Shown here: positions 7,743 to 16,756 of the stretch, in pieces
Position numbering within the stretch: position 1 is the first letter of the stretch
Layout of the letters: every line of letters begins with the position of its first letter
Assembly (NCBI GenBank): GCA_017304475.1
Contig: JAFKKV010000052.1
Location: 1 to 37,195 of the forward strand
From: Hyphomicrobiales bacterium
GTDB lineage: Bacteria; Pseudomonadota; Alphaproteobacteria; Rhizobiales; Phreatobacteraceae
Direction of reading: 5' to 3'
DNA: 37,195 nucleotides
Made by a program: the position numbers and the translations under genes
The notes under the pieces: generated by a model
What the model saw: the letters and a program-made list of their open reading frames with translations, nothing else
Database searches by the model: none
Told to the model about the DNA's origin: nothing

Positions 7743-9845
7743 ATGAATGCCCCGCTGCGCATCGAACGCCGCCAGTCGACCTGTCCGCATGATTGCCCCT
7801 CGGCCTGCTCGCTCGACATCGAGGTGATCGAGGGCCGGATCGGCCGCGTCCATGGCGATGCCAGGCAGAGCTACACGGCCGGTGTCGTCTGCGCCAAGGT
7901 CGCCCGCTACGCCGAGCGCACCTACCATCCCGACCGCGTGCTCTATCCGCTGATCCGCAAAGGGGCCAAGGGCTCCGGCGAATTCCAGCGCATCTCCTGG
8001 GACGAGGCGCTCGACATCGCGGCGGCGAAACTGCTCGAGGCCGAGGCGCGCCACGGCTCCGAGACGGTCTGGCCCTATTATTATGCCGGCACCATGGGCT
8101 TCGTCATGCGCGACGGCATCAATCGCCTGCGCCATGTGAAGAAATATTCGGGCTTCTTCGCCACCATCTGCACCAACATGGCCTGGTCCGGCTTCATCGC
8201 CGGCACCGGCAAGCTCGCCGGCGCCGATCCGCGCGAAATGGCGCTCGCCGATGTCGTGGTGATCTGGGGCACCAATGCGGTGTCGACCCAGGTCAATGTG
8301 ATGACCCATGCGATGAAGGCCCGCAAGGAGCGCGGCGCCAAGGTCGTGGTGATCGACGTCTACAAGACGGACACGATGAAACAGGCCGATCTGAGCCTGG
8401 TGGTGAAACCCGGCACCGACGGCGCGCTCGCCTGCGCCGTCATGCATGTGCTGTTCCGTGACGGCTATGCCGACCGGGACTATCTCGCCCGTTACACCGA
8501 CGTGCCGGCCGAACTCGAAGCCCATCTCTCGACCCGCGGCCCGGCCTGGGCCGCCGGCATCACGGGACTGACCGTCGAGGAGATCGAGACCTTCGCCAGG
8601 CTGGTCGGCGAACACAGGAAAACCTTCTTCCGGCTCGGCTACGGCTTCGGCCGCCAGCGCAACGGCGCCGTCAACATGCACGCCGCCTCCTGCATCGCGG
8701 CGGTCACCGGCGCCTGGCAATATGAGGGCGGCGGCGCCTTCCACAACAACGGCGCGATCTATCATTGGCGCAAATCGCTGATCGAGGGGCTCGATGCCCG
8801 CGATCCCAAGATCCGCATTCTCGACCAGTCGCGCATCGGGGCGATCCTGACCGGTGAGCGCGAGGCCTTGAAGCGCCCCGACGGCAGCGACGGGCCGCCG
8901 GTCACCGCTTTGCTGATCCAGAACACCAATCCGGTCAATGTCGCGCCCGACCAGACCAAGGTCTTCAAGGGTTTCGCCCGCGACGACCTGTTCACCGTGG
9001 TGCATGAGCAGTTCATGACCGATACCGCCAAGATGGCCGATATCGTGCTGCCGGCCACCATGTTCATGGAACATGACGATCTCTATGCCGGCGGCGGCCA
9101 TCAGCACATCATGCTCGGCCTGAAACTGGTCGAGGCCCCCGGCGAATGCCGGTCGAATCACGAGGTGATCTCGGCCTTGGCGCAGCGGCTCGGCGCCGAG
9201 CACCAGGGCTTCACGATGAGCCCGCGCGAGATCATCGACTGGACCCTGCAGAATTCCGGCTGGGGCACGCTCGCCGAGCTGGAAACGACCAATTTCCGCG
9301 ACGTCCAGCCGAAATTCGAGGAAGCCCACTATCTCGGGGGCTTCGCCTATCGCGACGGCAAGTTCAAATTCAAGCCGGACTGGCCGAACGTGCCCAATGC
9401 CAATATCGGCACGCTCGGACCCTGGGATAAGATGCCGTCGCTGCCCGACCACTGGGAGGTGACGGAGGAACCGGATGCGGCCCATCCGTTCAAGCTCGCG
9501 ACCTCACCGTCGCGCAGCTATCTCAACTCGAGTTTCGCCGAGACGCCGTCGTCGAAAAAGCGCGAGGGCCGCCCGGAAGTGATGATCAACCCGGCCGATG
9601 CGGAACGGCTGTCGATCGCACCGGGCGCCAAGGTCGAGCTCGGCAATGAGCGCGGCCAGGTCATCCTGCACGCCAAGGTGACCGACCAGACCCGTCCCGG
9701 CACCTTGATCGCCGAGGGCCTCTGGCCCAATTCGGCGCATGAAAAGGGCAGGGGCATCAACATGTTGACCGGCGCCGATGCGGTCGCCCCGTTCGGCGGC
9801 GCGGCCTTCCATGACAACAAGGCCTGGATCAGGCCGGTGGAGTGA
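7743..9845 (+). CDS. Molybdopterin-dependent oxidoreductase, substrate unknown
   Basis: DMSO-reductase-superfamily enzyme of 700 residues. An N-terminal [4Fe-4S] site has CX3CX3CX27C spacing (Cys14, 18, 22, 50). The large molybdopterin-binding domain follows to about residue 440 (VVIWGTNAVSTQ; NTNPVNVAPDQ), and the C-terminal molydopterin dinucleotide-binding domain is near 570-695 (RPEVMINPADAERLSIAPGA; GLWPNSAHEKGRGINMLTGA). There is no Tat signal, so it is probably cytoplasmic. No selenocysteine or obvious Cys ligand for molybdenum stands out; Ser in NMAWSGF is a candidate. I start at the ATG at 7743 because the Fe-S motif begins right after it; the open frame upstream runs through the ndk hairpins and terminator. 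No partner subunit gene is adjacent. The electron donor and substrate cannot be told. Confidence 0.88.
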   Translation: MNAPLRIERRQSTCPHDCPSACSLDIEVIEGRIGRVHGDARQSYTAGVVCAKVARYAERTYHPDRVLYPLIRKGAKGSGEFQRISWDEALDIAAAKLLEAEARHGSETVWPYYYAGTMGFVMRDGINRLRHVKKYSGFFATICTNMAWSGFIAGTGKLAGADPREMALADVVVIWGTNAVSTQVNVMTHAMKARKERGAKVVVIDVYKTDTMKQADLSLVVKPGTDGALACAVMHVLFRDGYADRDYLARYTDVPAELEAHLSTRGPAWAAGITGLTVEEIETFARLVGEHRKTFFRLGYGFGRQRNGAVNMHAASCIAAVTGAWQYEGGGAFHNNGAIYHWRKSLIEGLDARDPKIRILDQSRIGAILTGEREALKRPDGSDGPPVTALLIQNTNPVNVAPDQTKVFKGFARDDLFTVVHEQFMTDTAKMADIVLPATMFMEHDDLYAGGGHQHIMLGLKLVEAPGECRSNHEVISALAQRLGAEHQGFTMSPREIIDWTLQNSGWGTLAELETTNFRDVQPKFEEAHYLGGFAYRDGKFKFKPDWPNVPNANIGTLGPWDKMPSLPDHWEVTEEPDAAHPFKLATSPSRSYLNSSFAETPSSKKREGRPEVMINPADAERLSIAPGAKVELGNERGQVILHAKVTDQTRPGTLIAEGLWPNSAHEKGRGINMLTGADAVAPFGGAAFHDNKAWIRPVE

Positions 9846-9878
9846 ACGGCGACCAGCCGCGAGCGGACGTCGCCCCGC

Positions 9879-10397
9879 TCAGAGCGGTTTGGTGAAATGA
9901 AAGCGCTTGATGCCGCCGCCCAGCGTCTTGTTGCTGGCCGCGACGGCAATCTCCTCGCGCACCAATTGGTAGCCGCTGTTCCGATAGAGCGACAGGGCGT
10001 CGGCCTGCAGTTCGGAGGTGCTCAGGTCCATCCGGGGGCGATTGCGCCGCCGGCACTCGTCCTCGGCGAAACGGAGCATTTTTCGTGCGATGCCCCGGCG
10101 TCTGGCATCGGGATCGACATACATGCGGCGCAGTTCCATCGCGGCCGTCGACGACGGTTCGAGCCCGAACATGCCGACAATCTTGCCGTCATCGACCGCG
10201 ACCCAGAAACCGCCCTGCCTTTCGCCGTAATAGCCGCCGATCCGATCGATCTCGGCCTTCAGGGAGGCCGCGATATAATCTTCGAAGGCCTGTTTCATCG
10301 GCGGCGGCGCCAACAGCCGGTTGACCCTGACGAACAGGTCCCGCACGGGCGCGGCGTCGTCATCGTTGAACGGCCGGATCTCGATCGCAGCATCCAT
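9879..10397 (-). CDS. GNAT family N-acetyltransferase
   Basis: Acetyl-CoA-dependent acyltransferase of 172 residues. The acetyl-CoA-binding motif is RRMYVDPDARRRGIARKML in the middle of the protein, with the pyrophosphate-binding RRRGIA turn. The C-terminal half has the usual ALSLYRNSGYQ segment. The substrate is unknown. The ATG at 10397 (MDAAIEIRPF) is the natural N-terminus, with GGGAG about ten bases before it. It is convergent with the molybdopterin enzyme, 33 bp away, and a long palindromic element lies upstream. Confidence 0.88.
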   Translation of the reverse strand: MDAAIEIRPFNDDDAAPVRDLFVRVNRLLAPPPMKQAFEDYIAASLKAEIDRIGGYYGERQGGFWVAVDDGKIVGMFGLEPSSTAAMELRRMYVDPDARRRGIARKMLRFAEDECRRRNRPRMDLSTSELQADALSLYRNSGYQLVREEIAVAASNKTLGGGIKRFHFTKPL

Positions 10398-10535
10398 TCG
10401 GGCGAACTCCCGCACGGCCGATCGGCGCCGGCCCAGCGGTTTCGATGATCCCGCACCGCGCCGCTGCCCGCAACCGGTCATGCGGGGTGACGCCCGCCAG
10501 CGGCGGTTCGAGCCGGACGCCAGCCGAAATGGCTC

Positions 10536-10762
10536 TACGTCATCCCCGGCCGAGCCGGAGCAGAAGCTCTTGCTTCTGCGGAGGAGAGGGGAAGGGGATC
10601 CAGGGGTCGACGGGCCGCACTTGCAGTGCATGAAATCGACGGGCAGGCAACGCGATGCCGGTGGTTTCGCGACATCTGGGGCGGCGCTCTGCAACCGCTG
10701 GATCCCTTCCCCTCGCTTCGCTCGGCCTCAGGAAAAGCAATTGCTTTGCCTGCGGGTGACGT
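10536..10762. repeat. Long palindromic element, family 3, copy a
   Basis: About 227 bp, beginning TACGTCATCCCCGGCCGAGC and ending GCGGGTGACGT. The outer arms are inverted, and inner segments GGGGAAGGGGATCCAGGGG and GGATCCCTTCCCCTCGC are also inverted. A related copy is at 31268-31468, sharing the central ATGAAATCG. It fills the gap 10398-10820, in which no gene is supported. Confidence 0.78.
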
Positions 10763-10820
10763 GGAGAGGTTCCGGCACAGGTCCAGCCTATTTTCATAAG
10801 CCGGCTAACTCGTATCTGCT

Positions 10821-11408
10821 TCAGCTCAACCGGTACTCGGTCGCGATCATCCGAAGCGCTTCCGGGTAGATCCGGTGCTCGACCTCGAGCACCCGTTTGC
10901 CCAGCGTTTCCGTGGTATCGCCAGGCAGAACCGGCACTTCGCCCTGGAGGATGATCGGCCCGGCATCCATTTCCGGGACCACGAAATGCACGGTCGCGCC
11001 GTGCCTGGCGGCACCGTCGGCGAGCGCCCGCTCATGCGTATCCAGCCCTTTATAAGCCGGCAAAAGAGCGGGGTGGATATTGATCATGCGGTCCTGCCAC
11101 CGGCTGACCAGCCAGGGCGTGAGGATGCGCATGAAGCCTGCGAGGCAGACGATCTCGATCGCATGGGTTTCGAGTTCCGCCTGCACGGCCCGCTCGAACG
11201 CCTCGCGGTCGCGGCCGTAGAGCTTGTGGTCGACGGTCGCCGTCGCGATCCCCTCGGCCGCCGCTGCCGCGAGACCGCCCGCGCCGGGCACATTGGACAG
11301 GACCAGCGCGATCTCGGCCGGATAGTCCGCCGCCTTGGCCGCGGCGATCAGCGCGGCCATGTTGGAGCCGCGCCCCGAGATCAGGATCGCGACGCGCTTG
11401 CGGCTCAC
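10821..11408 (-). CDS. purN: Phosphoribosylglycinamide formyltransferase
   Basis: Third step of de novo purine synthesis: formylates GAR with 10-formyltetrahydrofolate. The 195-residue protein has the phosphate-binding loop ISGRGSNMAAL, the catalytic Asn110 and His112 in NIHPALLPAYKG, and Asp148 in EMDAGPIILQ. The GTG at 11408 opens VSRKRVAILISGRGS and overlaps the purM stop (GTGA), so purM and purN form a coupled operon with purM first, the usual order in alphaproteobacteria. The frame is open further upstream only inside purM. Confidence 0.96.
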   Translation of the reverse strand: MSRKRVAILISGRGSNMAALIAAAKAADYPAEIALVLSNVPGAGGLAAAAAEGIATATVDHKLYGRDREAFERAVQAELETHAIEIVCLAGFMRILTPWLVSRWQDRMINIHPALLPAYKGLDTHERALADGAARHGATVHFVVPEMDAGPIILQGEVPVLPGDTTETLGKRVLEVEHRIYPEALRMIATEYRLS

Positions 11409-12481
11409 AGCGTCAAGGCTCCGGTGAAGGTCACCAGCGGCTCTTCCGTGGCGACCACCACCTGGCCGAGCGTCACCACCGTCTCGCCGGATGCCGCGAA
11501 GGCGGCGATCAGCCGTTCGGCGTCGGCGGGCGCCGTCACCACCACCATGCCGATACCGCAATTGAAGGTGCGGACCATCTCGGCCTGGTCGAGGCCGCCG
11601 ACCTTGGCGAGCCAGCCGAACACGGGCGGCACCGGCACGGCCGACAGGTCGACCGCGACACCGAGCCCCTTAGGCAGCACGCGCGGAATATTGTCGACGA
11701 AGCCGCCGCCGGTAATGTGAGCCAGCGCCTTGATCGCCCCAGTCGAACGATGGGCCGACAGCACGCTCTTCACATAGATGCGGGTCGGTTCCAGCAAGGC
11801 TTCGCCGAGCGTCATCTCGGCGCCGAAGGGGGCCGGCGCGTCCCAGCGCAGTCCCGAAACCTCGGCGATCTTGCGCACCAACGAATAGCCGTTGGAATGG
11901 ACGCCGGACGAGGCGAGCCCCAACACCACGTCGCCGCTGGCGACATCGGGCCGCGGCAGCAGCGTGCCGCGCTCGGCGGCCCCCACCGAAAAGCCGGCGA
12001 GATCATAGTCGCCATCGGCGTAGAGCCCGGGCATTTCCGCGGTCTCGCCGCCGATCAGCGCGCAGCCGGCCTGCTTGCAGCCGAGGGCTATGCCCTTGAC
12101 CACCTGGGCGGCGGCCTCCGGCGACAGCTTGCCGGTGGCGAAATAGTCCAGGAAGAACAGCGGCTCGGCGCCCTGGACCACCAGGTCGTTGACGCACATG
12201 GCGACGAGGTCGATGCCGATCGTGTCGTGCCTGTTGGCCTCGATGGCGATCTTGATCTTGGTGCCGACGCCGTCATTGGCGGCGACCAGCACCGGATCCT
12301 TGAAGCCCGCGGCCTTCAGGTCGAACAATCCACCGAACCCGCCGATCTCGGCATCGGCGCCCGGCCGCGCGGTGGCGCGCACCAGCGGTTTGATCATGTC
12401 GACCAGGCGGTTGCCGGCATCGATATCGACGCCCGCTTGCGCATAGGTCAGGCCATTCGAGGCTTTCGGCTTGTCGGTCAC
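11405..12481 (-). CDS. purM: Phosphoribosylformylglycinamidine cyclo-ligase (AIR synthetase)
   Basis: Fifth step of purine synthesis: ATP-dependent ring closure of FGAM to AIR, in the cytoplasm as a dimer. The 358 residues include AGVDIDAGNRLV near the N-terminus, the glycine-rich DGVGTKIKIA, the segment GGETAEMPGLY and HITGGGFVDNIPRVLP near residue 255. I chose the GTG at 12481 (VTDKPKASNGLTYAQAGVDI) because it gives the family length of about 350 and has GGGAT about eight bases upstream; an ATG at 12580 would add 33 residues that look non-coding. First gene of the purMN operon, divergent from the malic enzyme. Confidence 0.96.
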   Translation of the reverse strand: MTDKPKASNGLTYAQAGVDIDAGNRLVDMIKPLVRATARPGADAEIGGFGGLFDLKAAGFKDPVLVAANDGVGTKIKIAIEANRHDTIGIDLVAMCVNDLVVQGAEPLFFLDYFATGKLSPEAAAQVVKGIALGCKQAGCALIGGETAEMPGLYADGDYDLAGFSVGAAERGTLLPRPDVASGDVVLGLASSGVHSNGYSLVRKIAEVSGLRWDAPAPFGAEMTLGEALLEPTRIYVKSVLSAHRSTGAIKALAHITGGGFVDNIPRVLPKGLGVAVDLSAVPVPPVFGWLAKVGGLDQAEMVRTFNCGIGMVVVTAPADAERLIAAFAASGETVVTLGQVVVATEEPLVTFTGALTL

Positions 12482-12541
12482 GTGGCTTATCCCGTTGATC
12501 CGCCCCGATAGCCCGGTCGGGCGCCGCTCGCAACGGTCTAG

Positions 12542-12585
12542 GCCGATTTTATCACATTGGGCAGGGATCACGCCCTTCAATCGGC
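12542..12585. promoter_or_regulatory. Nested inverted repeat upstream of purM
   Basis: GCCGATT at 12542-12548 pairs with AATCGGC at 12579-12585, and an inner pair GGGC/GCCC lies between them. It is 61-104 bases before the purM start and could be an operator or, if transcribed, a leader hairpin. No purine riboswitch core was recognised. Confidence 0.3.
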
Positions 12586-12765
12586 ATGATGATTTGTGTT
12601 AGGGCGGCCCTCCGGCACCGCGGCTGACTCGCCCTGTCGGGAAATGCGCTTTTTCCTGTTCGGCAAAGGTGCTGATTGGCCAGACCGGCTTTCCGCCCGG
12701 CTCTTGATGTCGGATGGTTGATCCGGCAGAACCAGAAGCGCATGACCGCGTCATCGGAGGGGTAC

Positions 12766-15063
12766 ATGTCCAAGGAAATTACCGACGATCTGAAAGCCGG
12801 CGCGCTGATTTATCATCGGCTGCCGCGGCCGGGGAAGTTGGAGATCCAGGCGACCAAGCCCTTGGGCAATCAGCGCGATCTGGCCTTGGCCTATTCGCCC
12901 GGCGTGGCGGCCGCCTGCGAGGCGATCGTCGCCGACCCGGCGCAGGCCGCCGAACTGACCGCGCGCGCCAACCTGGTGGCGGTGATCTCCAACGGCACGG
13001 CCGTGCTCGGGCTCGGCGATATCGGCCCGCTCGCCGGCAAGCCGGTGATGGAGGGCAAGGCGGTCCTGTTCAAGAAATTCGCCGGCATCGACGTTTTCGA
13101 TATCGAGATCGAGGCGCGTGAAGTCGACCGCATCGTCGACGTGGTCGCCGCGCTCGAGCCGACCTTCGGCGGCATCAATCTCGAGGACATCAAGGCCCCG
13201 GAATGTTTCGAGGTCGAGCGGCGCCTGCGCGAGCGCATGGGCATTCCGGTGTTCCATGACGACCAGCACGGTACCGCGATCATCGTCGGCGCGGCCGTCA
13301 CCAATGCGCTGGAGCTGATGGGCAAGCGCATCGAGGACGTCAAGATCGTCGCCTCCGGCGCCGGCGCCGCGGCCATTGCCTGCCTCAACCTGCTGGTCGA
13401 GCTCGGCGCCAAGACCGACAATATCTGGGTCTCCGATATCGAGGGCGTCGTCTACAAGGGCCGCGAGAAGCTCATGGACCCCTATAAGGAGGTCTATGCC
13501 AAGGATACCAATGCGCGCACCCTGGGCGACATCATTGGCGATGCCGACATTTTCCTCGGCGTTTCCGCCGCCGGCGTGCTGAAGCCGGACATGGTGAAGC
13601 TGATGGCCAAGGGCCCGCTGATCATGGCGCTGGCCAATCCCAACCCCGAGATCATGCCCGACGTGGCGCGCGAGGCGCGGCCCGATGCGATGATCTGCAC
13701 CGGGCGCTCGGATTTCCCCAACCAGGTCAACAATGTCCTGTGTTTCCCCTATATCTTCCGCGGCGCGCTCGATTGCGGCGCCACCGCCATCAACGAACCG
13801 ATGAAGCTCGCCGCGGTGCGCGCCATCGCCGGCCTCGCGCGGGAAGCGCCGTCCGACGTGGTGGCCCGCGCCTATGGCGGCGAGGTCGGCACGTTCGGCG
13901 CCGGCAACCTGATCCCATCGCCCTTCGACCCGCGCCTGATCCTGCGCATCGCCCCGGCCGTCGCCAAGGCGGCCATGGAGACTGGCGTCGCCACCCGGCC
14001 GATCGCCGATTTCGACGCCTACCGCACCGAGCTGTCGCGTTTCGTCTTCCGCTCCGGCCTGCTGATGAAGCCGGTCTTCGACAAGGCGCGCGAGGCGCCG
14101 AAGCGGGTCATCTATGCCGAGGGCGAGGACGAGCGGATCCTGCGCGCCGCCCAGGTGGTGGTCGAGGAGGGGCTGGCGCTGCCGGTCCTGATCGGCCGGC
14201 CCGCGGTGGTCGAGCAGCGGCTCGAGCGCTTCGGCCTGTCGATCCGGCCGGGCAAGGATTTCGAGCTGGTCGATCCCCAGTCCGATCCGCGCTATCGCGA
14301 CTATGTCGCGACCTATCATGAGAGCACCGGTCGGCGCGGCGTGACGCCCGATGCGGCGCGCACCATCATGCGCACCTCCACCTCGGCGATCGCGGCCGTT
14401 GCCCTGGCACGCGGCGACGCCGATGCCATGATCTGCGGCGTCGAGGGCCGGTTCAACACGCATCTGCGCCATATCCGCCAGGTCATCGGGCTGAATGACG
14501 ACTGCGAAGGCCTTGCCGCCCTGTCGCTGCTGATCACCTCCAAAGGGCCGCTGTTCATCGCCGACACCCATGTCACCACCGATCCGACACCGGAGCAGAT
14601 CGCCAATATGGCGATCACGGCCGCCGGCCATGTCCGGCGATTCGGACTGGAGCCGAAGATCGCGCTGGTCTGCCACTCCGACTATGGCAGCTATGACGAC
14701 GCCGATGCCGAAACCCTGCGCAAGGCCCTGAAACTGATCTGGGAACGGGCGCCGGGCCTCGAAGTCGACGGCGAAATGCACGCCGATACCGCGCTCTTGC
14801 CGGAACTGCGCGAGCGCATTTTCCCGCAGTCCAAGCTGACCGGCGTCGCCAATGTGCTGATCATGCCCAATATGGCGGCCGCCAATATCGCCTTCCAGGT
14901 GATCAAGGTACTGGCCGACGCCCTGCCGGTCGGCCCGATCCTGGTCGGTCCGGCCAAACCCGCGCATATCCTGACCTCCTCAGTCACCGCCCGCGGCGTC
15001 GTCAACATGACGGCGCTTGCGGTGGTCGAGGCTCAGGAGGCCGCGAAATTGCCTGTCGGCTGA
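12766..15063 (+). CDS. maeB: NADP-type malic enzyme with C-terminal phosphotransacetylase-like domain
   Basis: Oxidatively decarboxylates malate to pyruvate, linking the TCA cycle to gluconeogenesis and NADPH supply. In 765 residues, the malic enzyme half (about 1-430) has SNGTAVLGLGDIGPLAGKPV, VFHDDQHGTAI, the dinucleotide-binding GAGAAAIACLNLL and ANPNPEIMPD. The second half (about 440-765) resembles phosphate acetyltransferase (YAEGEDERILRAAQ; NMAAANIAFQVIK); in characterised MaeB proteins it binds acetyl-CoA and regulates activity rather than catalysing. The ATG at 12766 is set by the strong ribosome site GGAGGGG at 12756-12762; an ATG at 12742 would skip it. Divergent from purM. Cofactor preference (NADP or NAD) is inferred from the fused layout only. 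Confidence 0.93.
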   Translation: MSKEITDDLKAGALIYHRLPRPGKLEIQATKPLGNQRDLALAYSPGVAAACEAIVADPAQAAELTARANLVAVISNGTAVLGLGDIGPLAGKPVMEGKAVLFKKFAGIDVFDIEIEAREVDRIVDVVAALEPTFGGINLEDIKAPECFEVERRLRERMGIPVFHDDQHGTAIIVGAAVTNALELMGKRIEDVKIVASGAGAAAIACLNLLVELGAKTDNIWVSDIEGVVYKGREKLMDPYKEVYAKDTNARTLGDIIGDADIFLGVSAAGVLKPDMVKLMAKGPLIMALANPNPEIMPDVAREARPDAMICTGRSDFPNQVNNVLCFPYIFRGALDCGATAINEPMKLAAVRAIAGLAREAPSDVVARAYGGEVGTFGAGNLIPSPFDPRLILRIAPAVAKAAMETGVATRPIADFDAYRTELSRFVFRSGLLMKPVFDKAREAPKRVIYAEGEDERILRAAQVVVEEGLALPVLIGRPAVVEQRLERFGLSIRPGKDFELVDPQSDPRYRDYVATYHESTGRRGVTPDAARTIMRTSTSAIAAVALARGDADAMICGVEGRFNTHLRHIRQVIGLNDDCEGLAALSLLITSKGPLFIADTHVTTDPTPEQIANMAITAAGHVRRFGLEPKIALVCHSDYGSYDDADAETLRKALKLIWERAPGLEVDGEMHADTALLPELRERIFPQSKLTGVANVLIMPNMAAANIAFQVIKVLADALPVGPILVGPAKPAHILTSSVTARGVVNMTALAVVEAQEAAKLPVG

Positions 15064-15083
15064 CCATAGGGCAGGCAAGGGAC

Positions 15084-15105
15084 CATTAAGGCGCGCTCCT
15101 TAATG
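15084..15105. promoter_or_regulatory. Inverted repeat upstream of the EAL gene
   Basis: CATTAAGG (15084-15091), spacer CGCGCT, CCTTAATG (15098-15105). A perfect 8-bp inverted repeat without a T-run, set between the malic enzyme stop and the EAL gene start, so more like an operator than a terminator. Confidence 0.4.
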
Positions 15106-15118
15106 TCCTGATATCCTT

Positions 15119-16756
15119 GTGCGATCCTGCCGAACCTTGGCGGATTCGGCAGTGATCGGTGGGGCGGTTTTGAAGGCGGGCTTGGGCGCGAGAGGCCTGG
15201 TGTGGATGGCGGCGGCCGCGATTGCGACGCTTGCGCCCGTCGCGGCCTATTTCGGCGCCGAAGCCTATGTCGAGCGCGACCTGCAGGCCAATCTCCAGCG
15301 CGTGGCGACCGAGGTCCTGCAGCGCATCGAAAACTCCGTCGACCGATCGGTCGTGACGCTCAAGGAAGCCGCGCTGCGCCGGGCGAGCACCTGCAACCTG
15401 CGGGACCGCGAGGCATTGCGCGTCCTGGTCTTCGGCTCGCCGGTGCTGAAGGAACTGGCGGTGCTGGCGCCCGACGGTACCGTGCTGTGCAACAATATCG
15501 GCGAGCTCGTCCGCATCTCGCCCTTGTCCGAACTCTTGCCGACCCGCGACCCGCGCATCTCGCTCGGCTCGGTGGTGGCCTTCGGCTCAGAGGGCAGGGC
15601 GCTCAGGATCGTCTGGCGCGAACAGCAGAACGCGATTTTCGGCGGCCTGGTGGCGGCCAGCCTGTTCGCCCCCTATCAGGGCGCCGGCGCGACGGGCGAC
15701 CGGCTGGGCATCGAGGTCAATCTCAGCGAGGGTTCCGCCCTGCTGATTTCCCGCAATCAGGGCCTGAACGGCCCGTTCGACGCAAGGCTCGACAAGGTGT
15801 CGCAGAGCTTGCCGATCAAGGTTGCGGTCACCGCGTCGCGCGCCGACTGGCGCGAGGCGCGGTTCTGGATGGTCATCCTGGCATGTGTCGTGGCAGCACT
15901 TCTCGGCCTCGTCATCGGCGCGCTCATCGTCATTTCCGCCCGGCGCGCCGACGACCCCATGGAGGAGATGCAGGACGCGCTCGACAATGGCGAGTTCATC
16001 CCGCATTACCAGCCGATCCTCGACATCGACACCGGCCGCATTCTCGGCTGCGAGGTGCTGGTCCGCTGGCGCAAGCCGGACGGCAGCATCGTCCCGCCCG
16101 GCGCCTTCATCGACCGGGCCGAGCGGTCGGGCTTCATCTTTCCGCTGACGCTGGCGTTGATGCGCCATGCCGCCCAGGAGCTCGGCCCGACCTATTCGAG
16201 CCGCCCGAAGCTCAAATGCGGCTTCAATCTCTGCGCCGCCCATTTCAAGGACGACGCCATCATCGCCGATGTCGCGACCATTTTCGGTGCGTCCGACCTC
16301 AGGCTCTCCCAGATCCTGCTCGAGGTCACCGAACGCGATCCGCTCGACGACATCGAGACCGCCCGCAGCATCATCGCCCGCTTCCAGGCCATGGAGGTCA
16401 AGGTGGCGCTCGACGACGTCGGCACCGGCCATGGCGGCATGAGCTATCTTCTGAAGCTTGGCGTCGACGTCATGAAGATCGACAAGCTGTTCATCGACGC
16501 GCTCGGCGCCGAGCGGCAATCGACCGCCATCGTCGACAGCCTGATCGATCTGGCGGCCCATCTGAACATGGACGTGGTCGCCGAGGGGGTCGAGACCTTC
16601 GCCCAGGTCGAAGCGCTGCGCCGGCGCGGCGTCCGCAGCGCGCAAGGCTATGTCTTCGCGCCGCCTTTGCCGGGCTCATCCTTCATTCAGCTGGTCGAAG
16701 CCATGGAGCCCGCGATGCATACCGAACCGCCGGCCCGCGTGACGCTGAGGGGGTGA
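15119..16756 (+). CDS. Membrane-bound c-di-GMP phosphodiesterase (CSS-like sensor plus EAL)
   Basis: Predicted hydrolase of the second messenger c-di-GMP, 545 residues. Membrane helix 1 covers about 26-46, a periplasmic domain 50-247 carries two cysteines (Cys92 and Cys124), membrane helix 2 covers 249-273, and the cytoplasmic EAL domain 285-530. Catalytic residues are all there in variant contexts: EVLVRW (Glu312), Asn370, EVTERD (402-405), DDVGTG (Asp432/433), MKIDK, AEGVET (Glu489) and QGYVF (Gln509). The layout resembles PdeC-type enzymes whose CSS domain is redox-controlled, but the CSS triplet here reads CNN. The GTG at 15119 gives the longest form; GTG at 15152 or TTG at 15170 would also keep the first helix and have better ribosome sites. 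Transcribed alone. Confidence 0.85.
   Translation: MRSCRTLADSAVIGGAVLKAGLGARGLVWMAAAAIATLAPVAAYFGAEAYVERDLQANLQRVATEVLQRIENSVDRSVVTLKEAALRRASTCNLRDREALRVLVFGSPVLKELAVLAPDGTVLCNNIGELVRISPLSELLPTRDPRISLGSVVAFGSEGRALRIVWREQQNAIFGGLVAASLFAPYQGAGATGDRLGIEVNLSEGSALLISRNQGLNGPFDARLDKVSQSLPIKVAVTASRADWREARFWMVILACVVAALLGLVIGALIVISARRADDPMEEMQDALDNGEFIPHYQPILDIDTGRILGCEVLVRWRKPDGSIVPPGAFIDRAERSGFIFPLTLALMRHAAQELGPTYSSRPKLKCGFNLCAAHFKDDAIIADVATIFGASDLRLSQILLEVTERDPLDDIETARSIIARFQAMEVKVALDDVGTGHGGMSYLLKLGVDVMKIDKLFIDALGAERQSTAIVDSLIDLAAHLNMDVVAEGVETFAQVEALRRRGVRSAQGYVFAPPLPGSSFIQLVEAMEPAMHTEPPARVTLRG

Noticed and set aside
12751..14967. A 738-codon minus-strand open frame opposite the malic enzyme gene
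   Set aside because: Composition is that of a frame shadow (His/Gly/Arg/Asp-rich), with no recognisable motif; the malic enzyme motifs on the other strand are decisive.
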